Positions 1 through 7,254 of a stretch of 15,301 nucleotides of DNA are shown piece after piece. A model generated the notes under the pieces. That model worked only from the letters and a program-made list of their open reading frames with translations. It had not been told where the DNA came from and made no database searches. The position numbers were made by a program, and so were the translations under genes. Position 1 is the first letter of the stretch. Every line of letters starts with the position of its first letter. The DNA is from Alphaproteobacteria bacterium MarineAlpha3_Bin4 (GTDB lineage Bacteria > Pseudomonadota > Alphaproteobacteria > Rhodospirillales > Casp-alpha2), in the NCBI GenBank assembly GCA_002938045.1, contig PTLJ01000012.1:1-15301 (forward strand), given 5' to 3'.

Positions 1-660
1 TAACCCGTTGTCCTTCTGCCAGGCACCGCGCCGGTAGTCCCAGTAGCTATAGAGATGTGGTCCCTTCTCGAAGGTGCGGAAAGCGTCGGTCAGGCCCAAA
101 TGCAAGATCGTGCGGAATCTGGACCGGGTTTCCTGCCGACACAACGCGTCGTCGGCGAAAGCGGCCGGGTCGTAAACGTCGTCGTCGGTGGGGCAGACAT
201 TGTAATCTCCGCCGAGCACGAAGGCGTCCTCGAACTTGAGCAGCTTGGCGACGTGGGTGCGGAGGCGCTTCATCCATTCGAGCTTGTATTTGTACTTCTC
301 ACTGTCGGCGCCGTCGTCGTCGCGGCTCGGGTTGCCGTTGGGCAGATAGATTGAGGCGACGCGGACGCTGCCGGTGAAGGCCTCGATATAGCGCGCTTGC
401 TCATCCGCCTCGTCGTAGGGAAGCGACGACAGCTCGACGTCGATCGGGTGTTTCGACAAAATAGCGACACCGTTGTAGGTTTTTTGGCCGGAGACGGCGA
501 CGTTGTAGCCGGCATCGCCAATTTCCATTGACGGAAACGCAGCTTCGACTGATTTGATCTCCTGCAGCAGCGCCACGTCGGGTTGAAATTCTGAAAGCCA
601 TTCGAGAACACGCGGCAACCGCGCCTTTATCGAGTTGACGTTCCAGGTGGCAATCTTCAC
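1..660 (-). CDS. xthA: Exodeoxyribonuclease III (XthA), 5' part, cut by window edge
   Basis: Reading the reverse strand from a GTG at 660-658 gives 220 uninterrupted codons to the window edge; the C-terminus lies outside. The product is a Mg-dependent AP endonuclease / 3'-5' exonuclease of the EEP superfamily that acts in base-excision repair in the cytoplasm. Visible motifs in family order are WNVNS near residue 6 (Mg/phosphate Asn), LLQEIK with the metal-binding Glu at 34, IYLPNG with the catalytic Tyr at 105, and GGDYNV with Asp152 and Asn154. The last motifs (the family's late Asp and the catalytic His) are off the edge; the usual length is about 255-270 residues. No ATG exists at the N-terminus, so GTG is the start; its ribosome binding site is weak. 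The gene starts 8 bases after the erpA stop, so the two are probably cotranscribed. Identity is firm; only completeness is unknown. Confidence 0.93.
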   Translation of the reverse strand, partial: MKIATWNVNSIKARLPRVLEWLSEFQPDVALLQEIKSVEAAFPSMEIGDAGYNVAVSGQKTYNGVAILSKHPIDVELSSLPYDEADEQARYIEAFTGSVRVASIYLPNGNPSRDDDGADSEKYKYKLEWMKRLRTHVAKLLKFEDAFVLGGDYNVCPTDDDVYDPAAFADDALCRQETRSRFRTILHLGLTDAFRTFEKGPHLYSYWDYRRGAWQKDNGL

Positions 661-668
661 AAGCAGTG

Positions 669-1019
669 TTAAATGCTGAAAGAGCTACCGCAGCCGCAGT
701 TAGCGGTGGCGTTGGGATTGGCGACGGCGAAATAGGCGCCGCCTAGGTCCTCCTTGAAATCAACCTCAGAGCCTTCGAGCAGGCCTAACGACACCTCGTC
801 CACGACCAGGCGAACGTTACCGTTGTCAAAGGTTAAGTCGTCGTCGTTGAGCTGATCGTCGAGGTCAAACTTATACTGAAAGCCCGAACAGCCGCCACCG
901 AGCACCGTTAGGCGAAGCATCAGCGCATTATTGCCCTCAGCCATGCAGATTTCCGCGATTCGCCTAGCAGCGTTGTCGGTTAGGCGCAGGCGATCGTTAG
1001 TGGCGTTGCCTTCCGGCAT
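669..1019 (-). CDS. erpA: Iron-sulfur cluster insertion protein ErpA (A-type carrier)
   Basis: This 116-residue A-type carrier receives Fe-S clusters from the assembly scaffold and delivers them to apoproteins. The three ligand cysteines of the HesB/IscA/ErpA family are present: Cys44 in GGGCSGFQY, and Cys108 and Cys110 in the C-terminal NCGCGSSFSI. The sequence shows the normal family length and the FKEDLGGAYF-type segment before the last cysteines. The ATG at 1017-1019 is preceded by an AAGGA ribosome binding site (1028-1032, reverse strand) at 8 bases. It leads the unit with xthA and has its own near-consensus promoter upstream. The ErpA rather than IscA/SufA name follows the common alphaproteobacterial erpA-dgt/xthA neighbourhood; A-type carriers are hard to tell apart by sequence alone. 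Confidence 0.93.
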   Translation of the reverse strand: MPEGNATNDRLRLTDNAARRIAEICMAEGNNALMLRLTVLGGGCSGFQYKFDLDDQLNDDDLTFDNGNVRLVVDEVSLGLLEGSEVDFKEDLGGAYFAVANPNATANCGCGSSFSI

Positions 1020-1073
1020 CGGGTGTTTCCTTCAAGGACTTAACCAAGACCATTCTAGGTTATTCGTGTCCTT

Positions 1074-1101
1074 TATGTAAGCCACAACGGTTTAATGTCA
1101 A
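1074..1101 (-). promoter_or_regulatory. Probable sigma-70 promoter of erpA-xthA
   Basis: On the reverse strand a perfect -35 box TTGACA (1096-1101) is followed, after a 16-base spacer, by the -10-like TACATA (1074-1079). Transcription would start near 1067 and leave a leader of about 48 bases with an AAGGA ribosome binding site before the erpA ATG. I did not recognise an iron- or Fe-S-responsive operator in the leader. Confidence 0.6.
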
Positions 1102-1187
1102 TCGGGTGCAAAGGCACCGAGCGACGTATCGGCACCGGCCATGTCCTGCTCGACAGCACTCCAGGAGACGTCGCGCTTTAGCGCTTT

Positions 1188-1215
1188 TTGCTCCTTGAAC
1201 GTGGTTTAATATATG
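1188..1215 (+). promoter_or_regulatory. Possible weak promoter of dgt
   Basis: TTGCTC (1188-1193) and TATATG (1210-1215) are spaced by 16 bases in a locally AT-rich patch between the divergent erpA and dgt genes. Both boxes match consensus only partly. The 282 bases between the erpA ATG and the chosen dgt ATG hold no other gene that I can support. Confidence 0.28.
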
Positions 1216-1301
1216 CAAGCGGGATGTTAACTCAAAAAGGCGGGGGCGCAGCGGAGAGATCCCCGTTGCCCGGGTTGACCTGGACGGGTAGGGTCCGGCC
1301 T

Positions 1302-2507
1302 ATGGCCAACACGCGCGTACCGACAGGTGAACTTGCACCCTACGCCTTCCAGGAACAGGCTAGCCGCGGACGTCTGGTCGATGAACCCGAGAGCGCTACG
1401 CGCGGATGCTTCCAGCGCGACCGCGACCGCATCATCCATAGCGAGGCTTTTCGCCGTCTCGCCTACAAGACCCAGGTTTTCGTCAATCACGAGGGCGACT
1501 TCTTTCGTACCCGCCTGACCCATAGCCTGGAGGTTTCGCAGATCGCGCGTTCCGTGTGCCGGTCGCTGAGGCTGAACGAGGACTTGGGCGAGGCGCTGGC
1601 ATTGGCCCACGATCTTGGCCACCCACCGTTCGGCCATGCCGGCGAAGACGCCCTGAAGGAGATGATGCAACCGTTCGGCGGCTTCGATCACAATGCCCAG
1701 TCGCTTAGAGTGGTGACCAAGCTGGAATCCCGCTACGCCAATTTCGAAGGCCTCAACCTGACCTGGGAGACGTTGGAGGGCGTGGTCAAGCACAACGGGC
1801 CGCTGACCGGGCCGGGAAACGACCGGCCGCTGCCACGTGCTATCGCCGAATACGCCGAGAGCCAGGATTTGGAATTGTCAACCTTTGCTGGTGCCGAGGC
1901 GCAGGTTGCCGCCATGTCCGACGACATCGCCTACAACAACCATGATATCGATGACGGGCTGAGGGCCGGCCTGTTCACGATCGATGATCTCGCAGACGTG
2001 CCGCTGGTTGGGACGATCTTCACCGCCGTCGCCAAGGACCATCCGAACCTCGATCTTTCGCACACCATCAACGAAGCTGTCCGGCAGTTAATCGGTGCGA
2101 TGGTCACCGACCTCACCGACGAGACGGCGAAGCGCCTCGCCAAACTGAATCCCGACAGCCCCAAGATAGTACGCACCCACGACGCGCCTGTCGCCGGGTT
2201 TTCGGCCAAGATGCGCGAGAACGACGTCGCCATTAAGCGGTTCCTGTTTGATAACATGTACCGGCATTACAAGCTCAATCGCATGACCAGCAAGGGACGG
2301 CGTGTTGTCAAGGATCTATTCGAGCTACTGATCGAGGAACCCGAGTGTCTGCCTACGGAAGAGGGCGAGAAGGCCGCCGGATCAGGGACCGAAGCGACAG
2401 CGCAAGTAGTCGCCGATTACATCGGTGGCATGACCGACCGCTCCGCGCTCGACGAGCACCAGCGGTTGTTCGATCTGCAGGCAAATATCCTAACGCCCGG
2501 TCGGTAG
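1302..2507 (+). CDS. dgt: dGTPase-like deoxynucleoside triphosphate triphosphohydrolase
   Basis: This HD-superfamily enzyme hydrolyses dGTP (and often other dNTPs) to the deoxynucleoside and triphosphate, helping set nucleotide pools. With the ATG at 1302 the protein has 401 residues, matching the shorter alphaproteobacterial dGTPase-like family. The conserved opening SATRGCFQRDRDRIIHS, the segment YKTQVFVNHEGD, and the HD metal site are all present: His74 in TRLTHSLEV, His103-Asp104 in ALAHDLGHPPFGHAGEDAL, and Asp207/208 in MSDDIAYNNHDIDDG. The frame stays open upstream to a TTG at 1188 and an ATG at 1224, but those extra residues (rich in Gly/Arg/Pro) do not resemble the family, whose N-termini begin just before the LAPYA segment; no start has a strong ribosome binding site. 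It diverges from erpA. In many relatives argS follows directly; here a SPOR-domain gene does. Confidence 0.93.
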   Translation: MANTRVPTGELAPYAFQEQASRGRLVDEPESATRGCFQRDRDRIIHSEAFRRLAYKTQVFVNHEGDFFRTRLTHSLEVSQIARSVCRSLRLNEDLGEALALAHDLGHPPFGHAGEDALKEMMQPFGGFDHNAQSLRVVTKLESRYANFEGLNLTWETLEGVVKHNGPLTGPGNDRPLPRAIAEYAESQDLELSTFAGAEAQVAAMSDDIAYNNHDIDDGLRAGLFTIDDLADVPLVGTIFTAVAKDHPNLDLSHTINEAVRQLIGAMVTDLTDETAKRLAKLNPDSPKIVRTHDAPVAGFSAKMRENDVAIKRFLFDNMYRHYKLNRMTSKGRRVVKDLFELLIEEPECLPTEEGEKAAGSGTEATAQVVADYIGGMTDRSALDEHQRLFDLQANILTPGR

Positions 2508-2562
2508 ATCAGGCCCTGTCGACATAATTAAAAACATGATCCAAGCCCTTGCCTGCCGTCAG

Positions 2563-2571
2563 TGGTATAAT
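2563..2571 (+). promoter_or_regulatory. Extended -10 promoter of the SPOR-nagZ-M50-scpAB operon
   Basis: A perfect -10 hexamer TATAAT (2566-2571) is preceded by TG one base upstream (TGG, 2563-2565), the extended -10 arrangement that can work without a -35 box; no good -35 lies 16-18 bases upstream. Transcription would start near 2578. It sits in the 99-base gap after dgt and gives a leader of about 29 bases with GGAGA (2593-2597) before the ATG at 2607. Confidence 0.6.
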
Positions 2572-2606
2572 AGGGGTGTTTCACTTTACGATGGAGAACC
2601 CTGCCA

Positions 2607-3605
2607 ATGTCGCCGGGAAAATCGGGTATCAAAGTCACTGCCTCCGACGCCCTCGAATTCGAGCCGGTTGCCGTTGTCAAGCCGAAAGGTCGACGCTGGC
2701 TGATGCCTTCTTCTCTGCTTGTCGTGTTATGCGGCGCTGGCGCCGGCTGGTACATTTATGGTGAGCGGCTGACGCAGTTGATTGGGGACAAGGCCTTACC
2801 CATTCCGGTAGTGCGGGCCGTCGCCGGACCAGTCAAGGTGCGGCCCGACGACCCAGGAGGTAAGCAGATTCCGAACCAAGACGTGCTCGTCTACGGCCGC
2901 TTCCAGGGCGACGATGGGACGACCCAGGAGACCAAAGTTGAGCGGTTGCTGCCGCCGCCGGAGACGCCAATGCCGAAGCCGAGGTCAAATTCGCTGAAAA
3001 CGGAACCCAAGCCAAGTACCGCAACCGAGGCCGCTATCCCGCCGCCGAGGCTGACGCTAAGAGCAAAATCGAAGGCGACAGCCAAGGTGCCAACCGAGGA
3101 CGACGTCGCCGCAATCGAACTGCCGCCGTCGCCGTCGCCACCAGTTGCGCCGGCCGCGGCGGCACCGGCCAAGGAAACCGCGGTGATCCCGGAGCAGTCG
3201 CCCGCGATCCCAGCCAAGCTGGTCGAGACATCGGCCCAAGCGGCGATGAAAACGTCGCCGAGCGTGCCGAAGGCCACAACGAAGTCGGCCAAGAGCGTTA
3301 TGCAACCTGCACAAGCGGAGACGTCCCTGGCTCGAACGGCTGCGCGATCGGTGTATCGGGCTCAGCTGGCCGCGGCCCGCTCCGCCGATGCGGCGGAACG
3401 GGAGTGGGTTCGGTTGCGGGCAAAGAACCTCGATTTGCTTGGCAACCTGGAGCTGACCATCACCAAGGCCGATTTGGGTGCGAAAAAGGGCGTGTTCTAT
3501 CGCCTTCAGGTGGGCCCGCTGAGCGATGAGAAGAAGGTCCGCGAACTATGTAGTGCCCTCGCTAAACGCCAGGTCGGTTGCTTGATCATCAAACCCGACG
3601 GTTGA
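2607..3605 (+). CDS. SPOR-domain, single-pass inner-membrane protein
   Basis: The 332-residue protein has a cytoplasmic N-terminus of about 30 residues, one membrane segment at about 32-51 (LMPSSLLVVLCGAGAGWYIYG), a long low-complexity periplasmic linker rich in Pro, Ala, Lys and Glu (about 105-245), and a C-terminal SPOR domain (about 250-330) recognised by YRAQLAAARSADAAEREW and FYRLQVGPLSDEKKVRELC. SPOR domains bind denuded peptidoglycan glycan strands and bring proteins to the division septum (family knowledge), so a role in cell-wall or septal work is inferred. GGAGA lies 9 bases before the ATG. The stop is 3 bases before nagZ, which supports an envelope operon. The linker is codon-biased and repetitive but the frame is intact. 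The precise function of this subfamily is not known to me. Confidence 0.85.
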   Translation: MSPGKSGIKVTASDALEFEPVAVVKPKGRRWLMPSSLLVVLCGAGAGWYIYGERLTQLIGDKALPIPVVRAVAGPVKVRPDDPGGKQIPNQDVLVYGRFQGDDGTTQETKVERLLPPPETPMPKPRSNSLKTEPKPSTATEAAIPPPRLTLRAKSKATAKVPTEDDVAAIELPPSPSPPVAPAAAAPAKETAVIPEQSPAIPAKLVETSAQAAMKTSPSVPKATTKSAKSVMQPAQAETSLARTAARSVYRAQLAAARSADAAEREWVRLRAKNLDLLGNLELTITKADLGAKKGVFYRLQVGPLSDEKKVRELCSALAKRQVGCLIIKPDG

Positions 3606-3608
3606 CGG

Positions 3609-4652
3609 ATGGCGGAAGACCTAGCGACGCGGCCGCGCGCGGTTATCTTCGGTTGCGGCGGACCGGCCCTCACCGAGCCGGAGCGCGCGTTCTTCGCAGA
3701 AGCCGATCCGCTCGGGTTTATCCTGTTCGCCCGCAACTGCGAGAACCCGGACCAGGTGCGCGCTTTGGTTGCTGAACTGCTTGACACCGTCGGGCGCGAC
3801 GATGCTCCGGTGCTGATTGACCAGGAAGGCGGGCGGGTGCAGCGCCTGAAGCCGCCACACTGGCGCGACGCTCCGGCGGCTGGAGTGTTCGCCGAGTTGG
3901 CCGAGGACGATCCGATCCGCGCGGAGGAGGCAGCGCGGCTCAACGCGCGGCTGATCGCCGCCGACCTCGCGGCGCTCGGAATCACCGTCGATTGTGCGCC
4001 AGTCCTCGATGTTCCGCAACCAGGAGCTGATGACATCATCGGCGACCGCGCCGTCGGCCGTACGCCGGACCTGGCCGCGCGGCTCGGCCGCGCTGTCTGC
4101 GAGGGATTGATGGCCGGCGGCGTGCTGCCGGTGATAAAGCACATCCCTGGCCACGGCCGCGCCGTGGTCGACAGTCACAAGTCGGTGCCGATTGTTGATG
4201 CTAGCCGCGACCAACTTGACGCGTTCGATTTCGCGCCGTTTCGGGCGCTGTGTGGCATGCCCTGGTCGATGACGGCACATGTCGTCTATACGGCGATCGA
4301 TCCCGACCGTCCGGCGACGACCTCGCCGTGCATTCTGGGCGAGGTGATCCGTGTCGACATCGGCTTCCGCGGAGTCCTCGTCAGTGATGACCTCAGCATG
4401 CAGGCGTTGACGGGCGGCCTCGGTGAGCGGGCGGCAGCGGCGCGTGCGGCGGGCTGCGATGTCGCGCTCCATTGCAACGGCGATATGGCCGAAATGGCGG
4501 ACATCGCCGACAACGTTGGCTCGCTCACCAAAGCCACAGAGGAGCGCCTTGGTGCGGCCGAGTTGCAGCGAAGACGCTCAGACGATAAATGCAGTGATTG
4601 GGACCGCGACGCGGCGCTTTTACGCCTGGCGGCGCTGATGGGGGCTGCGTGA
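3609..4652 (+). CDS. nagZ: Beta-N-acetylhexosaminidase NagZ (GH3)
   Basis: NagZ removes the N-acetylglucosamine from GlcNAc-anhydromuropeptides during cytoplasmic peptidoglycan recycling. At 347 residues it has the single GH3 barrel typical of the short NagZ class. Motifs seen include GFILFARN (36-43), IDQEGGRVQRL (70-80), Lys177-His178 and PGHGRA, the general acid/base dyad Asp188/His190 in VDSHKSVP, and the nucleophile Asp260 in VLVSDDLSMQAL. There is no signal peptide, in line with a cytoplasmic enzyme. It starts 3 bases after the SPOR gene without a clear ribosome binding site, so translation is probably coupled. Its stop codon overlaps the GTG proposed for the next gene. In other bacteria NagZ products influence beta-lactamase induction; nothing in the window shows that link here. 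Confidence 0.95.
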   Translation: MAEDLATRPRAVIFGCGGPALTEPERAFFAEADPLGFILFARNCENPDQVRALVAELLDTVGRDDAPVLIDQEGGRVQRLKPPHWRDAPAAGVFAELAEDDPIRAEEAARLNARLIAADLAALGITVDCAPVLDVPQPGADDIIGDRAVGRTPDLAARLGRAVCEGLMAGGVLPVIKHIPGHGRAVVDSHKSVPIVDASRDQLDAFDFAPFRALCGMPWSMTAHVVYTAIDPDRPATTSPCILGEVIRVDIGFRGVLVSDDLSMQALTGGLGERAAAARAAGCDVALHCNGDMAEMADIADNVGSLTKATEERLGAAELQRRRSDDKCSDWDRDAALLRLAALMGAA

Positions 4653-5353
4653 GCGCGATGGGCTCCGATTGGTACGCGATGGCGTTCACCGCCTCGATCT
4701 GGATATTACCGGTGCTGTTCGCGATCACGCTGCACGAGGCGGCGCACGGTTGGGTCGCCTGGCGTCTTGGCGACGACACCGCCCGCGCGCTGGGCCGGGT
4801 GTCGTTCAATCCGCTTCGTCACATCGACCCCTTCGGCACCGTGTTAATGCCGGCGCTGCTGCTGTTCGCGTCGGGTGGACGCATGATGTTCGGTTTTGCC
4901 AAGCCGGTTCCGGTCGACTTCTCGCGCCTCCGCCAACCACGCCGAGACATGGTGCTGGTCGCCGCTGCCGGCCCCGGTAGCAACATTCTGTTGGCTGTAA
5001 TCTCAGCCCTGCTAATCCACGGTACCGTCTTGTTCGAGGCCGACGCGCAGCGCTGGATTCTGCATAATTTGGTCAATTCGGTCTGGATCAACTTGCTGCT
5101 CGCCGTTTTCAACATGCTGCCACTACCGCCGCTGGACGGCGGCCGGGTCGCCGTCGGCCTACTGCCGCCTGAGCTTGCGCGGCAGTTGGCGCGGGTTGAG
5201 CGGGCCGGCATGATCATTATTCTGGCGGCGCTGTTTATCCTGCCCTGGATCGGTGGCAAGATGGGGCTTGATTTGAATATCTTCCGGTGGCTGATCGGTG
5301 AGCCGACGGCCTATCTTATGGACTTGGTATTCTCGCTGACCGGGGTTCGATGA
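4649..5353 (+). CDS. Site-2 protease family (M50) membrane metalloprotease
   Basis: A polytopic membrane protein of 234 residues with the M50 zinc-protease signature: HEAAH at about residues 29-33 inside the first membrane segment, and the second-site motif NMLPLPPLDGGRV with the third ligand Asp163 in a later segment. About four to five hydrophobic segments are visible and there is no PDZ domain, so it belongs to the short site-2 protease group often found beside scpA. Its substrate is unknown. The GTG at 4649 overlaps the nagZ stop as GTGA and lies just after a G-rich stretch; an ATG at 4658 in the same frame is the alternative. An upstream in-frame ATG at 4598 lies inside nagZ and adds a Gly/Pro/Arg-rich extension without family character. 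The stop overlaps the scpA ATG. Confidence 0.88.
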   Translation: MSAMGSDWYAMAFTASIWILPVLFAITLHEAAHGWVAWRLGDDTARALGRVSFNPLRHIDPFGTVLMPALLLFASGGRMMFGFAKPVPVDFSRLRQPRRDMVLVAAAGPGSNILLAVISALLIHGTVLFEADAQRWILHNLVNSVWINLLLAVFNMLPLPPLDGGRVAVGLLPPELARQLARVERAGMIIILAALFILPWIGGKMGLDLNIFRWLIGEPTAYLMDLVFSLTGVR

Positions 5354-6189
5354 GCGGAGTAGGGATGGCAGAAAGCAAATCGTTCGCGGGGGAAGACGAC
5401 TTCGAGGCGCCGAGCAGCGACGGTGCATTCATCGTCGACCTCGAAGGTTACGAAGGGCCAATCGACGTGCTACTAACGCTGGCCCGCGAGAAAAAAATTG
5501 ACATAACCCAAATTTCGATTCTGCCGCTAGCCGAACAGTACTTGGCCTTCATCGCTGACGTGCGTCGCCGCGATCTGAAACTGGCCGCCGACTATCTGGT
5601 GATGGCGGCGTGGTTAACCTATCTCAAGTCGCGACTCCTGCTGCCCGACCTCGGCAGTGCGGAGGAGCCAACCGGCAAGGAAATGGCCGCCGCGCTAGCG
5701 TTCCAGCTGCAGCGCCTGGAGGTTATGCAGAACGCTGGCCAACAGCTGATGGCGCGGCACCGCCTTGGGCACGACTTCTTCACCCGCGGGGCCCCCGAAC
5801 AGTTCAGTTCGGTGACCAGCAGCGTTTACGAGGTGTCTCTGTTTGAACTCTTGAGGGTGTACGGCGAGCAGCGCCGCCGCGCCGCCGGTGGTGTGCTGCA
5901 TATCAAGGCTTTGGAGCTCTATACTGTCGAAAACGCGCTCAAACGTCTGCAGACACTGCTCGGTTCGACGCCCGATTGGGAAAGTCTTTGGCAGTTCCTG
6001 CCCGAGGGACTGGAGAAAGGCATCGTAGGCCGATCGGCGCTGGCTTCCACATTGGCTGCCGGCCTCGAATTGGCACGCGAGGGCAAACTGGAGATCCGCC
6101 AGACTAGCTTGTTCGGGCCAATCTACCTGCGCCACCGCGACGTCGGTGCCGCCGCCAGGTCCGTCAAGAGGGAGAGTGACGAAGCATGA
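5350..6189 (+). CDS. scpA: Segregation and condensation protein A (ScpA)
   Basis: ScpA is the kleisin that links the SMC dimer and binds ScpB, forming the bacterial condensin used in chromosome compaction and segregation. The 279-residue product contains the N-terminal kleisin signature DLEGYEGPIDVLLTLAREKK (residues 31-50), followed by ILPLAEQYLAF and AADYLVMAAWLTYLKSRLLL, and a C-terminal winged-helix part ending in LAREGKLEIRQ and FGPIYLR. Its ATG overlaps the upstream M50 protease stop by 4 bases (ATGA), and its own stop overlaps the scpB ATG the same way, which points to coupled translation of the two complex partners. A second in-frame ATG lies at 5365. The smc gene itself is not in the window. 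Confidence 0.94.
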   Translation: MSGVGMAESKSFAGEDDFEAPSSDGAFIVDLEGYEGPIDVLLTLAREKKIDITQISILPLAEQYLAFIADVRRRDLKLAADYLVMAAWLTYLKSRLLLPDLGSAEEPTGKEMAAALAFQLQRLEVMQNAGQQLMARHRLGHDFFTRGAPEQFSSVTSSVYEVSLFELLRVYGEQRRRAAGGVLHIKALELYTVENALKRLQTLLGSTPDWESLWQFLPEGLEKGIVGRSALASTLAAGLELAREGKLEIRQTSLFGPIYLRHRDVGAAARSVKRESDEA

Positions 6190-6800
6190 CAGACATAGAC
6201 CGTCATCACCTACGGTTACTGGAGGCCCTGTTGTTCGCCTCGGCCGAGCTGTTGAGCGAGCGCGTGCTTGCCAACCGGCTGCCCGAGGGGGCAGATCTGG
6301 ACGGCCTGCTTACGGCGCTGCAAAGCGATTACGCGGCGCGCGGCGTCAACTTGGTCAAGGCCGGCAAGTCGTGGGCCTTCCGCACCGCACCGGAGTTGGT
6401 ACAGCAGCTGAACATAGAGGTCGACGTGCCGCGCAAGCTCAGCCGCGCGGCGGTCGAAACCCTGGCCATCGTCGCCTATCACCAGCCAGTAACAAGGGCC
6501 GAGATCGAGGAGGTCCGCGGTGTCTCGCTCAGCCGCGGCACCCTCGACGTGCTGTTCGAGGCCGGCTGGATCAAGCCCCGCGGCCGCCGCCGGACGCCCG
6601 GCCGGCCGATGAACTGGGGCACGACGGATGCCTTCCTCGACCATTTCGGAATTGCCGACGTCAACGACCTGCCTGGCATGGAGGATCTGAAGGCAGCGGG
6701 ACTACTCGATTCTGGTGTAGCAATCAGCGCCTACAGGGGCACCGACGACGGTGGGGCAGAGCCACTTGATCCGGATAGCGGCGACGGCGATAGGTTCTGA
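6186..6800 (+). CDS. scpB: Segregation and condensation protein B (ScpB)
   Basis: ScpB is the winged-helix (kite) partner that binds ScpA in the SMC condensin complex. The 204-residue protein has the family start LRLLEALLFASAELLSERVL, the middle motif LSRAAVETLAIVAYHQPVTR (about residues 90-109) followed by AEIEEVRGV, and RPMNWGTTDAFLDHFGI in the second winged helix. An acidic, probably disordered tail follows. Translation starts on the ATG that overlaps the scpA TGA. The stop codon (6798-6800) lies in the loop of an intrinsic terminator that ends the SPOR-nagZ-M50-scpAB operon. Confidence 0.95.
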   Translation: MTDIDRHHLRLLEALLFASAELLSERVLANRLPEGADLDGLLTALQSDYAARGVNLVKAGKSWAFRTAPELVQQLNIEVDVPRKLSRAAVETLAIVAYHQPVTRAEIEEVRGVSLSRGTLDVLFEAGWIKPRGRRRTPGRPMNWGTTDAFLDHFGIADVNDLPGMEDLKAAGLLDSGVAISAYRGTDDGGAEPLDPDSGDGDRF

Positions 6801-6816
6801 TCCGCCGTCGTTTTTT
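6782..6816 (+). terminator. Intrinsic terminator overlapping the scpB stop codon
   Basis: A perfect 8-base inverted repeat, CGACGGCG (6782-6789) and CGCCGTCG (6803-6810), with a 13-base loop is followed directly by six T residues (6811-6816). The left arm encodes the last scpB codons and the stop codon sits in the loop, so ribosomes ending scpB translation would cover the hairpin. Confidence 0.8.
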
Positions 6817-6845
6817 CCAACCGAGCGGCGGGCCAATTCCGCGCA

Positions 6846-6874
6846 TTGCTCCGGCCGGACCTTTCTGCCATTAT
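6846..6874 (+). promoter_or_regulatory. Probable promoter of tatA
   Basis: TTGCTC (6846-6851) and CATTAT (6869-6874) are spaced by 17 bases, downstream of the scpB terminator. A leader of about 35 bases would contain the AAAAGGTGAG ribosome binding region before the ATG at 6916. The presence of a terminator upstream argues that tatA needs its own promoter here. Confidence 0.45.
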
Positions 6875-6915
6875 CCGCCGACCGAACCGGCAGGTATAAA
6901 AGGTGAGTAGACCGA

Positions 6916-7155
6916 ATGGGTGCATTTAGCATATGGCATTGGCTGATTGTGCTGGCCGTCGTGCTCGTCTTGTTCGGCGGCAAGGGCAAGATCTCCTCGC
7001 TCATGGGGGATTTCGGTAAAGGGTTGAAATCCTTCAAGAAAGGAATGAAAGAAGAAGACGAACCCGTGGCCGAAGAAGAGAAGAAGGCCCTTCAGTCAGA
7101 AGCGGTGGAAACCGCCGAACCGGCGCCAGAGAAGGATAAAGCGGTGAACGGTTAG
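6916..7155 (+). CDS. tatA: Sec-independent translocase subunit TatA
   Basis: TatA forms the pore-like oligomer of the twin-arginine system that moves folded proteins across the inner membrane. The 79-residue product has the typical plan: a short membrane helix at about residues 6-20 (IWHWLIVLAVVLVLF), the conserved FG hinge followed by GGKGKI, an amphipathic helix with MGDFGKGLKSFKKGM, and an acidic Glu/Pro-rich tail. GAFSIWHWLI at the N-terminus is the usual alphaproteobacterial TatA form. It lies between the scpB terminator and tatB, and is separated from tatB by 99 bases in which I see no clear terminator. Confidence 0.94.
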   Translation: MGAFSIWHWLIVLAVVLVLFGGKGKISSLMGDFGKGLKSFKKGMKEEDEPVAEEEKKALQSEAVETAEPAPEKDKAVNG

Positions 7156-7254
7156 CCTGGGCACCCGACGGGTCTAGAATATCCCGCATCGCTCCCTTGA
7201 ATCCGGCCCGCTTTACATTCAATCCGCGTCAAATGCTAGGAGACCTGATCCGCC

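Noticed and set aside
1227..1793. Antisense ORF (188 codons) opposite the start of dgt
   Set aside because: It would overlap the HD motifs of dgt and has no family features.
2930..3300. CCG/GCC-rich repetitive tract in the SPOR gene as a tandem repeat or CRISPR-like array
   Set aside because: There is no regular unit or spacing; it reflects codons of a Pro/Ala/Lys-rich linker in an intact frame.
3621..4472. Antisense ORF (283 codons) opposite nagZ
   Set aside because: Rich in Arg/His/Ala without domain motifs; a shadow of the well-supported nagZ frame.
6895..6900. TATAAA just before tatA as a -10 box
   Set aside because: It would start the transcript about 9 bases before the ATG and remove the AAAGGTGAG ribosome binding site; the upstream pair at 6846-6874 fits better.
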